A DNA stretch of 64,000 nucleotides from Paralvinella palmiformis (lineage: Eukaryota > Annelida > Polychaeta > Terebellida > Alvinellidae): positions 258,501-322,500 of the forward strand of contig JAODUP010000442.1 in NCBI GenBank assembly GCA_025642065.1, read 5' to 3'. Made by a program: the position numbers and the translations under genes. Positions 50,319 through 62,200 of the stretch are shown here, in pieces. A model generated the notes under the pieces. That model was not told where the DNA came from and searched no databases. It saw only the letters and a program-made list of their open reading frames with translations. Each line of letters begins with the position of its first letter. Position 1 is the first letter of the stretch.

Positions 50319-53300
50319 CATATTAATAATCAGATTCTTTAATTTGCATTGTCTTTTTGGTGTCCTGTTACTCTGTTCCAGTGTAGATTCAGCTGATACT
50401 TTATATCGATGTAAGTCTTAATCATTATTCTAAGAATATTAACTACCTAAACCGATCTGTTATAATCATTCAACCAATATTTGTTATTATGGAAATGAAC
50501 ACCAGCATATAACACGGAACCCGATGTAGTTTCTCTTAGTAGTGATTTATAGATTAATTATGACATATTTTGCCCGAAGTTTAGGTATTTTAAACTACAG
50601 TAACATCATGAAATATCAATATTAAATGCAGTAAGTGAACTGCTTCCAGCTACCAGTTTGAACATCCATCCAGGTACTCATTTAAGGTGGGAAACTGAGT
50701 ATAGATTGTTGGAGTTTAAGCACGGTTCGCTCATTTATTAGTGTACCAGTTCACACCGAGTTACTAGAAGCTAGTCTCAGCCATTTATAAATATTAAAAT
50801 TAATATAGTGTTATGCCTACCATGACAACTAAATGATGTCAATATTTATGGAGAAGTGAATTATTTATTAATGGAATATTCCATACTATCACCAAGTTTT
50901 CAGCATAACACCCACCACACTAACAAATATCATTACCGGTCTGTAACCACGGTTACCAAAAAAAAAAACATACCTGTATCTTTAGCCTCAGTAGGTACAT
51001 AGGATTCTATTAAGTTGTCTGTGTTGGAAAGCACAAGCTTATCTCCAAGCCCTGGATTTATTATAATGACATCATTGCCTCTGGAAACCATATACAAATA
51101 TGAATCGTATATTAATTTTAAAAAATACATGTATACAATATAACTCAAGTCAGTTTCTGAGACATGAACATCACAAAATAATGTCTATATCATGAGTGAC
51201 TGATAAAATAATCTAACCCTTTTATGCAACAAAAGATCTGATTAAAGAACAAATATGGGTCCATCTTAGTCATATTTATTAATATTATAATACTATACAC
51301 TGGAATACCGAATGCATAGAAATGTCGAGGAAACAGAAACCTGTATAAGATGAAAAACTTCTTTAAGCATAAATTTACATAATAAATATTACTGAATGCA
51401 GAAATGAGTGCCAACTTTAATTTACTCTTATTCTGCATTAATCATAATTATAATGATTCATAAAAAGGTCTACTCACACAGTCGCAGCAACAAGGCATAA
51501 CATAGAATTTGGATTCCATGCCACACTCTTCACCACGCCACCTACTGGTAGTGTTTTCATACATCGTCCAGTCGCCACCTCCCAGAACTTCAGGGTTTGA
51601 TCATCGGAACCTAACACGGACGAAGATATTTTGTTATTAATTTGTGGTTGTTACTAACAACAACATTACAGGCTAATGGCGTATTATTAAAATATTGAAA
51701 ATATGAATTTTATCAAATAAAATAGATATACAAGAAGCTAATAAAATCCAATGCCTTCACACACACACACACACACAAACACACTTGGGTGTAAGTTGAT
51801 GAGTGAGTGAAAGGGTGAATGAATAACTTGTTCATATTCATGTTGTCATTACTGCCTTTGAACACAATTATATAAATAAATCATATATCCTACCAGACAC
51901 AATCCACTGGCCATTTGATTCAACACTAATACATCTCACAATGTTGTCATGACCCTTATATACCTAAAAATATACACAAAAAGCATATATACAAGCATAA
52001 ACCAAGTAAAGATATTCCTACCAAAAATAGTCTGAAAACTTTATACCTGGCTCTCATACAACCATATATCTCATATGATATACTAATTTGGGGGAACGCC
52101 AATTCATCAATCCTTCAGAAAACTGTGTCTTTGCAGAAAAGAGCTATTCGTATTATTAATAATGCGGGTTATAACAATCATACGGATCCCTTATTAAAAA
52201 AACCGGTGAAATCTTAAAATTAAGTGACATGTATCAATACCATATATGTCTGTTCATGGACGACTTTATTAGCAAGAGACTTCCTATATCCTTTGATGGC
52301 CTATTCCGTCTAAATTCTGAGGTACAGGAAAATCGCGTGACAAGGCAATCTAGTCATATGCATGTACCTCGATGTAACTCTGCACTATCCAGTAAGTTGC
52401 CGTTAGTCAATTTCCCATTATATGGAACAATTGGAATAGTATCTTTTCCACTTGTAATTCAAGATCAAAAACTAAGAAAACCCTGAAAAGTTACATCTTA
52501 GCTACTTACTCAGCATCTGTAAAATGCAACAACCCTTATTGTTGTCAATGCACACATGTCTAGGTAATTATATGATTCCTTGGTACCTGGTCCACATACT
52601 TCCAATACACACACGACCAGACTTGCAAATACACAAACGGTGTTTTATTGAGCTGACTATTATTAGCTATGATTGTTCGGGGCCAATGGGAAGACAGCTT
52701 CGGCTACGTTGGTCCCAATTTCTTTATATGTAATATACTTGTAAAATTGCATTATGTATACGTTATTTGATATTGAAATTGGAAATAAATACTATTACAA
52801 CCACTACTACAACATAGCAGTTACATATTTATAACATGAATAATTAGACATGGGGTCAATTCAATTCTGGAATTGGAATCGATGGTCAATTCCAATTCCG
52901 GAATAGGAATTGATTATTTAAAAAAATGAATTGGAATTGAGAAATTTTGAATTGGAATTGAGAAATTATGAATTTGAAGTTTCCTACAAAAAATTAAATC
53001 CAAAAATTAATATACAATTTTTACAATGTTAACACTTACATGTGGTGTTACCAATATACTGGAACCATAATGATCTAGAGCTTTGGTTCCTTATATATGG
53101 TTTGTTTTGTTTATTCGGGGAGAATCCCCAGGCTGTTGCTTAATCAGCACAGCCTCTATGTTGGAGTGGTTGAGAAACCTCTTCCCCCACCACTCACAGG
53201 GGAGCAGTACGGAAAGATGGAGCCGAAATACCCTGAGGGTGGTCACTGCCAGAGTGTTTAACGTCCCCCTTTATTTTAAATAATTCAGTGGAGACGGCAG

Positions 53301-53444
53301 CGCCATTTAACGTGGTCATCCACCCACGATGTAGTGAGCCGAGAAATTAATCCCTGGAAAAGTTTTGACCTCTTACAGGGTTCGAACCTGCGACCGTTGA
53401 CACCAAGTGCCGGGTGCTTAACCGCTAGGCCACCGGAGCTCACT

Positions 53445-53484
<40 letters not shown>

Positions 53485-55471
53485 AATATGCACACTGACT
53501 GTGGCACCCCAATTGAGCATTTAACCAATTAAAATGGTCTGGATACCATGGACTCTGACCCCACTGTGACACCACCACATAGCATACCTAATAATCTATA
53601 GAGATATTGCTATTTAGGAATTAATTAATTTTATCATCTCACCAGGAATGCCAATCTGGAGCCAAAGTTTGTACTTCCTGTCCTCAAACTATGACTATTA
53701 TAGCCTATCCCCAGACCTAACTGTTTTAATAACTATTTGAGATCTTTTGTAAACTTACAATATGTCAGTAGTTTAGTACCTTGGTTGTGAAAGTAAATAC
53801 AGGATATGACGCTTGCTGGGCAAAACTAAGCAAATACATTCCTTTCAAGGTCCCTACTGGGGAGTGGAATATAAACACACCTTTGATGATTAGAAAATAT
53901 ACTCTTAGATGGGGATGCACCAAAGACTATTAACCAATTAAAATGGTCTGGATACCTTGGGCTCCACCCACAACACGGTGACACCACCACATAGCATGCC
54001 TGTAAAAGTGTAATCTATATAGAGATATTGCTATTTAGGAATGTCCCCCCTCCCTTCAATGTTTAGAACAGGCAAAATTAAATTAAATCCCCAAATTAAT
54101 TTACCATTTAATTTTTTAATTCAGAAATATTTCTTCCATGACATTACTACTTGGAATATAAACTACTTGTATTCCAAGTAGGTACTAGGAGTATCTACTC
54201 ATGGTAAAAAATATTAGAAAAAAAAGAGTCGGGGAAAAAAAGTAGAATTGGAATTGAAAATTTTGGAATTGAATTGGAAGTGATAAATCTGAGGTGGAAC
54301 TGAACAAATGGAATTGAGTGGAATTGGAATTGACAAAATGGAATTGACCCCATGTCTGTGAATAATATTTATAAAAATTGATAAACACTATAAAAGGTTG
54401 ATTTTGTTATTACTAACAAGATTTAACAGATTAAACTAAAATTAATATTGTGTTCAACAAGTACAGGTATTTACAAGCCAACAAATGGCCAGAAATTAGT
54501 CATAACCCTGAAGCTAAGGCCATCCACTTTAAGGCAGTTAAATTATATATGGTTATTTTTATATTTTTGAAGTAAACTTTACAGTCAATTGATATTATCT
54601 GTAAGAAAAGTAGCATCAACTTTGAGCATGATTTTTTCCAGCTTTACTCTTGGTCACCACCTAGGACATACAGAGAAGGTAACGAAGATTCAAGCGGGAG
54701 ATATTTATATAGACATCCATGCTCAATGACACCTGTATCCAGGATCGCTACCTATGTGCCTTAAACCCATAGAAGACGGCATCCAAACATTAAGGTCAGG
54801 TGACTTGATGAAAATGTGAATATTTCCATTTAGCAGCCACATAAGTCATGATATTTTGCTGTTCGAGCCACTGTGCTGAAAGACAAACCTTTAGGCCATA
54901 ACTATGTGACAGCTGTTCTATAAACGTACTTACAATTGACTGTGTTGTGGGGAATGGCTGGAGATCTTTCGGTTTGGGAAGTTTTGGCAAAAGATCCTCC
55001 GGGTCGACATTCATCTGAAGATTGAAAGGTTCATAAAGGCATATCACGTAGAATCACATTTCTAGAACATGGGATTTGCTGTTCTGTCATGCCAAAACAA
55101 GCAATTGTTTCGGTCACCAATATGATTAAAATAATTACTTTACCATTATTTCCTGGTGTCAAACTTAATCAATCTACAGTGCTATATAGTTATAATTAAG
55201 GCACCTGATAAAAGTTAGTAAATGTTCATGCAAAATTTATTATTAAAAACATAAAAAAATTAATAAAACACACACACACTGACAGACAGAGAGAGAGAGA
55301 GAGAGAGATAGATAGAGACAGAGAGAAACACAGACAGAGATGGGGGGGGGATTTGTAGCCAGGTAGAGATGGGGGTAATGTCCACATCTGACAATGGTCC
55401 ATTAATACGTGTACTTAAGAGAGGTTATAATTACAAACTTAATTTGTCTATATTTACCCCATTAACACACG

Positions 55472-55520
<49 letters not shown>

Positions 55521-56214
55521 AGAACCAAACTAGACAACTAACCCGCAGCTTTTGTTTCCTGGGACAAAGATACAAGTCCAAGCATCGTTCAAATCTTTCT
55601 TTGATCAATTCATTATATCCAGGTACTTGACGCAGTGAGGAATACGTTTTTGGCAGGAAGTTCAACCTACGGTCTTCCGGATCTTTATTCTTCCAGGCCA
55701 ACTCCTGATTGAACAGAATTACAATAAATATTGTTTGCCAGTGGTTACACACACACACAAAGAATAAGTACCGAGTACTAACTAATACAGTAGTTATTAC
55801 ACGGTAATATATTAAGACATTTTGTGGTCAGAATCCCGAATTCATTTACGTATTAAATGTTATCTAAAGGTTAAATATACACACCTCCTCCTCTGTCAGT
55901 AGATATTCCGGTGGTGGGTTATAAGACTCCTCATGACCCGGAAGTTGCAGTTTTGGTGCAGGAATATGACTTCGGTACTTCCTAGTAATGTCAGACTAAT
56001 GAGTAAAATAGAAAATGAATTGTTGTAAGAGTAGTATACCATTTAATGCTTAAGAAAGAACAATTAAAACATGATTAAACAATAATTATTACGCAGACTA
56101 GCTACAGCGTGAGCTACACTTAAACACAACACATGGTTCTTGTAACAGACTCTTCTGTCAAATACAACCTGTTACACTGATCTAAATAGTTATTTATAGC
56201 ATCATATCAAGTTA

Positions 56215-56260
<46 letters not shown>

Positions 56261-59200
56261 ACAATAGTAAGACCAATATTTACCTGCTCATCATTGTTCC
56301 ATAACATATAAAATTTTGGTTGATCCTCTTCTTTTCTCTTTTCTTGTTGAGGTTTCATCCAACCCATCTTAATGGCATGAACCATTCTACTAACCTAATA
56401 ACAGAAATTAGTGTATAATTGGAGTAGCTAAACACGATATCATAATGAAACAAAAACTTCCAAATGAGGTCATACATCTTTTTAATAACTGCACCCCAGG
56501 ATCAAATTATTTTTTCAATCCCACCAGAATGGCTCTTGAGCCGTCCACAATAATGGTAGGCCCCTCTGTGTTAATTAATTTAATCCAATACAGAATACAA
56601 GATGTCACTAATTATTTGTTGACGAAAATATATTTAAATATTGCATTTGGATCACGTCGATGATAACAACAAGACCTCTTCTGAATATAGATAATAATGA
56701 TGTTATAAATGTTGCAGGAAAACTATGTTTAAACTAATAATATCTGGGTTTAAACCTTCAGGAAGGAATTTATTAGTTTACATGCTGAAAATACCATGGA
56801 TCAACAACTGTATCACTAACAGCACGAGCAGCTTCATTTTTCTAACACATCTAAAGTAAAACATGACAGACCTGTCTATGTCAATCATTTGCATTTGAAT
56901 TGTCAAAATGTGAAAAGAACCCAACCCCCAACAGATCACGATCATAACTTAACCTCAACAAATCATGACCACAACCAGACCTCAACAAATCATGACCACA
57001 ACCAGACCTCAACAAATCATGACCACAACCAGACCTCAACAAATCATGACCACAACCAGACCTCAACAAATCATGACCACAACCAGACCTCAACAAATCA
57101 TGACCACAACCAGACCTCAACAAATCATGACCACAACCAGACCTCAACAAATCATGACCACAACCAGACCTCAACAAATCATGACCACAACCAGACCTCA
57201 ACAAATCATGACCACAACCAGACCTCAACAAATCATGACCACAATTAGATCTCAACAAATCATGACCACAACCAGACCTCAACAAAACCTTGAATACAAT
57301 ATATTGTTATATAATTTTTGGTATTTCACAAAATAATTACATTAAATGGTTGGTGATGTTACAATTGCTTTGATAAAATACTCTCTACAGTAAGTAAACT
57401 GATAGCTAAACACTAACAAAACAGTACGTCCATTCACGGTTCAGTGAACAACAGAAAACACACATTCACTAAACATGTTTTAATCTTGTCTTTAATTATA
57501 GCTGCAAATTTATTTAATTACAATGGAACATTCCTAAGCGGAAGAAAACTGATGAAAACTGGATTTTATGTGTACCTTGATCCTTTCCCATTTTGATGGT
57601 ACAAAGCTCCGTTTATCAGCTGGTCTGTTAGTTACTGGGTGCTGCATTTTTTCATAAGTGAAAAAATCGATCCATGGCTGAAAAAGAGGAAACGTGATCT
57701 TATAGATGATGTACAGAAGAAGTTTAATGGAATGCTTCATATTAACTTCAACTTTCTAAAACCATCATCAATTGAATACGCTTGACTTACTTCATACGGG
57801 TCGAATTTGGAATCAATGTATTTCCCTTGTCTGAAACGTTTTATTATTTCACAGTCCTTCTCGGACAGTACAACCTTCTGCCCTGTTGTCTTATCAACAA
57901 CCGTACGCCTGAAATAAACATGTTTAACTGGATAAATGATCACACCGTAAACTTCAGTGTTAAAATATAAACTAGCTATAAGAAAGTAGCTTTTTTAATT
58001 TCCAAACTCAGCTAGTTGAAATCTTGAACAATAATTTAATCAATCCTGTTAGTGAAAAAAATGGTAAATAGATGTACAACTTTAAATTTTTACACCATGA
58101 TCATCAAAATCATTACTAATATTACCTCTCAACATCAGTACTGAATCTCCCCCCTACAGTCTAGCATGTTACCTCATTAACTATCCCTAAGGTTTATTAT
58201 AGGAAGTGATTCTATGGCAAAATGAAGTTTTCCATAATGTGAAACAGATTAGAGATCAGAAACAATTTGCAACATTTCATATATTACTGCTGAATGGTTC
58301 TCCTTCTTGACATGTAAACATAACATCCACCCTAAAGACACAAAAGCTCAAACAATACAGAGAACTGTATTATTTACACATACAACAGAAAAGGAACATT
58401 AAATACATTAATCCAAACGTTACTGATGAAAGAGCATTTCTTTCTGAATAGTTTTAATGACTCCTGTATTACCAAACAACTCTACTAAACTTTGCTGATG
58501 GCATTAGGTCATGGACCACATTATAAGTAGCCTGATGGAGAGCAACAGTGGTATTCACCCGATTGATCTGTAGAGATTAGTGGTGGAGCGGGTTGGCATG
58601 ATACAGCTGTTTGCTGGGCTATTTCCTCACATAATTTCTCCACTTGAGAGGATGAGACCAACCACAACACTTCATAATTTAGGTAAGTCAGTATATCATT
58701 TGCTGTATTTTCATTCGGGTGACACAATACAATAATTTTAATCTAATCAGAATGACGAATTGTGGCAATACAACTAACATTGATGCCAGCATGTTGCCTT
58801 TACAGCAGGATATTTGATATTTATACATATGCTAGATGATGATGATCAGTGTTTTACGGCCACTTTTGTGCAGATGGCAGGCTAAATGGGCTGAACGACC
58901 TCAAAGGTAATGAAGTGAAGTCAAAGATGAAACAACCTTCAGAGATTCGATTCGAACACAGGTAGTAGTGATCTGTTGTCTAACACATTACCACTAGACC
59001 AAATAGACACTGCTAGAAATCCCATTAGAGACAGCAACAAAATTGGGTCATTTATTCTATATATAATTAATAAAACAAAATGGCTGTGAATTAGGATACA
59101 AGAAATAGGAATACCTTTATCAGATAAGCCATCTATAATGGATGGCAGTGTCTGGATTAACAACTGTCATATAAATAAAACCTTTTTGCACAAATGTGTG

Positions 59201-62200
59201 CTAGTTCTAATACAACATTAAGCTCCAGTTACTCGCTTCTCTAGCTTGCATCAATTACTTGACGAATTCAGTAGTTAGTGAGCTTTAAGGTTTAGAACTG
59301 TGATAAATAAAAAGCCTTAAAAAGATAAAACATTTTCATGAACAGTGAAGGGTACACGATATCCAGTGAATTTCAGTAGACTTACTGGGGAAAATTACTG
59401 AAAAATTTATATCTTCAGTCTAAATAATTTGGAGCCAGGCACTCCCCCCACATATTATATTTGATTCTGCAGTACACATGACTGAGCTATATTTGAGCCA
59501 CACAGTAATCAAACATTTATCAACAAACCAGTAATCTGGATTGTCCATCTTGTTCAGGAAATTATCCAGCTCATCCCCAGTTGGAGGTTTGATAATTTTC
59601 TTTCCTTCCAAATTATATCCGATGTGTTCATATTCTCGATACCACTCCATTGGGATGTTACCAACTGTGTTTCTGAGATCCTACAATTAGAATTCTACAG
59701 TTAATATGCAATTCTTCATAAGTAGTCAAAATAAACTGTGAAAATAGGTTACCCTCATCTAATACTAGCACATAACACTGTCTACATCATGAATAATAAA
59801 TATTATACAGGTAAAATAACGACTACTTCTCTAAAGTAGAGTCAAATACAGGTAGTGTTAAATATCTATTAGATTTAGATTTTTACACAATTGTCTGATA
59901 ACAGAATGCTCTCAATTACCTCAAGAGTCCCAACAAAGGTACTACAACAAAAACTGTGTAATAAAGTCTTCTCTTTTAACTCATGGATGAGTCTGTACAG
60001 TTTATTGGCACACCAACCAAGCAATATCATTCAGTATTACTTTCATTTAATTTATTCCAATTAATAAATGCAAGCTCAAAAAGCAGACCATTTCTAAATC
60101 TTCAACATGGAGAGAGGTCATTCATTTATGAATAATTATTGTATTATACAAGATTACCAAACAGTGGTAATAATAATAACAACAGTACTAGTAGCAATAC
60201 ATAAAGCATCAGCTTGAATTTCTGTATATTCAAAGGTATCTGTATTAACATTAAAGCTAGGTCACCATGAACCCCTATAGTGATGATGATTGTTGTTTTA
60301 CGGCCACCTTTTGTACACATGGTAGGCTAAATGGGCTGAGGAACATCCAAAGATAATGAAGGGAAGTGAAAGATGAAACACCATTCAGATATGCCCATAC
60401 CGAGGTTCGAACATGGGTGGTAGTAATCTGTGACCCAACACGCTACTGTAAGACTATGGAACTGCCTTCTTGAACCGCTATAGTTAAATCACAGGAAACA
60501 TGTATATTTGTTACGGTGGCACCGAAAGCTAAGGACCTAGTTATTTGAATGAAAATTTTTTGTTGTGGGATGAAGCACCTTGATTCGAGCCCACAGTACG
60601 GTGCAATAATAGCTGCATCGTGGGAGCACCTTTTGTGAAACTGACAACACATAATAAATGGAACTGTAATCATACGGGTCATCCTAAAATAGGACATATG
60701 CACGTGGTTTTATTATTTTGTGTTTGACTGACGTAGCCAATCACAGATGAGAACTGGCCAACATGCAGGTGAGTTGTACACACTAGAAATATTATATTAA
60801 TATACACATTAATATACACAGAGTCAAATATTTACTGGCAAACAGCCAACACACCTCTTCATCTGAAGAATCATATTCATATTCATCAGGAACATTAACC
60901 GTCACTTCGGTGGATGTAGAGGCAGCTTCCTCTTTACCGTTTACAGTTTCACCAGATTTCCTTTTTATTGATCCAGCCTTTTTCTTTACCTTCATCTGTA
61001 CACTATTTTCACCATCATGTTTAGCTACAAGTCAATATTAAGAACAGCTATAACTATTACAAGGAACACCGGCATGATGATACAATGTTTGGGCTCTAAA
61101 AAATGTCAATCATGATGTAGCCAATAAGTAATATTGATTTACGAGATGTTATTGCAGTATGGTATTATTTGCCATAACACTTTGAAAAGAAACCAACCAA
61201 GCACCCACTTAACGCTGTTGCAAGAATTTATTTATTTTTAGCATCTTTGTTTATTTAAAAAAATTCTATGAATAATTTAGGCTAGATTGTTTTTACCACT
61301 GAAATTTAGATATAATTGGCATTATTATTAAAATAAAAATTAATAACTTGGTTAGGATTAATGATGCAATACATGTCTATCAGAATTAAAGGGCTATATT
61401 CAATTCAGACAAATAGATAGTATTATAACTACAGTTGCTAAATTTTGGCACTGCCTTGTCTAAGTACATTACTTTAAAATCTTTAGCTTTTTGGGGTAAT
61501 GTTACCTTTTTCATTAGCAAGATTCTTCTTGAATTTTTGAACATCATTACGCATCTTTTCGTTGTCATTATCACTGGTTCCTACAACATCACTGCCTTCT
61601 TCCTCTCCTGAATCACACATCTCCTGGAAAGATTCATATTATAATATTAATATTGTATAAATGAGCTATTAAAAAGTGCCAAATTCATTCAACTAGTCTC
61701 AACCTTGGGTAAAGTACATAATAACTTAAAGAAAATCAACTCACAGAGAGTAAACACAATCTAGAGATGCCATTAAGTATAAACATTGCCATCCTAACTG
61801 ACCACTTAATAGATGCAGTTTTATGCAAGAATACAGTACAATCAACATGCATGAACAATAAACATAAAATTTCTGTAGGAGTTTGTCGACAATCTAGGCG
61901 TGAAATTATGGTGTAGATTTGAACTATATTATAACAGCCTTTTATCCAACTGGCACAATCTCCATGACGATGGTGAAAATTAATTTAGAAGAAACGAGGA
62001 ATCATAATTAGAAACAAACAACAAAATATACAATAAAGACAGTACCGAAGTTAAGAAATATAAACAATCTGTCCCTTTGCTGTACACTCTGGGAATGCAT
62101 GTTGGTAGTTGATTGACAGAGATGGCTCTGGATACTTTTAATGAGTTAGGCAAGGATTATTACAAGAGATAATCACAACACAAATGGATCCAGACAAGTT

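Larger units (their letters stand above)
48618..50973 (-). other. BOP1 introns between exons 13 and 17
   Basis: Introns 48618-49133, 49209-49386, 49498-49786 and 49861-50973. The last holds long CA/TG tracts (49947-50100) and a TA array (50279-50311). No other feature seen. Confidence 0.6.
52845..54358 (+). mobile_element. palindromic MITE copy 3, split by an insertion; hAT-like
   Basis: The ends TAGACATGGGGTCAATTC and GAATTGACCCCATGTCTG are flanked by exact 8-bp direct repeats TGAATAAT (52837-52844 and 54359-54366). The MITE halves are 52845-53011 and 54080-54358, with about 1.07 kb of foreign DNA between. An 8-bp duplication with YAG/CTR ends suggests a hAT-derived element. Confidence 0.75.
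51964..54933 (-). other. BOP1 intron, 2.97 kb, nested mobile elements
   Basis: Almost wholly repeat: a broken non-LTR 3' end (52046-52800), then a MITE (52845-54358) split by about 1.07 kb that includes SINE-C (53099-53443), a TA array and a duplicated 100-bp block. The stretch 54367-54933 shows nothing recognisable. Confidence 0.75.
55015..57575 (-). other. BOP1 introns between exons 6 and 10
   Basis: Intron 55015-55542 has GA and CA/GA arrays (55285-55330, 55461-55515); 56217-56259 is a CA array; 56395-57575 holds the 27-bp minisatellite and an open stretch (56445-56660) with no recognised protein. Confidence 0.6.
57909..60854 (-). other. BOP1 introns between exons 3 and 5
   Basis: Introns 57909-59528 and 59681-60854. 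Each holds one SINE-A in the - orientation (58837-59010 and 60284-60473). The rest is AT-rich without visible features. Confidence 0.65.

Noticed and set aside
53380..53443. tRNA gene on the - strand
   Set aside because: Pol III boxes are good but acceptor-stem pairing is missing and a 280-bp SINE body follows.
56445..56663. 72-codon + frame in a BOP1 intron
   Set aside because: Some LINE-like flavour, but no reverse-transcriptase or endonuclease motif could be named.
56881..57336. Three overlapping open frames of more than 110 codons with 9-residue repeats
   Set aside because: All arise from the stop-free 27-bp minisatellite inside a BOP1 intron.
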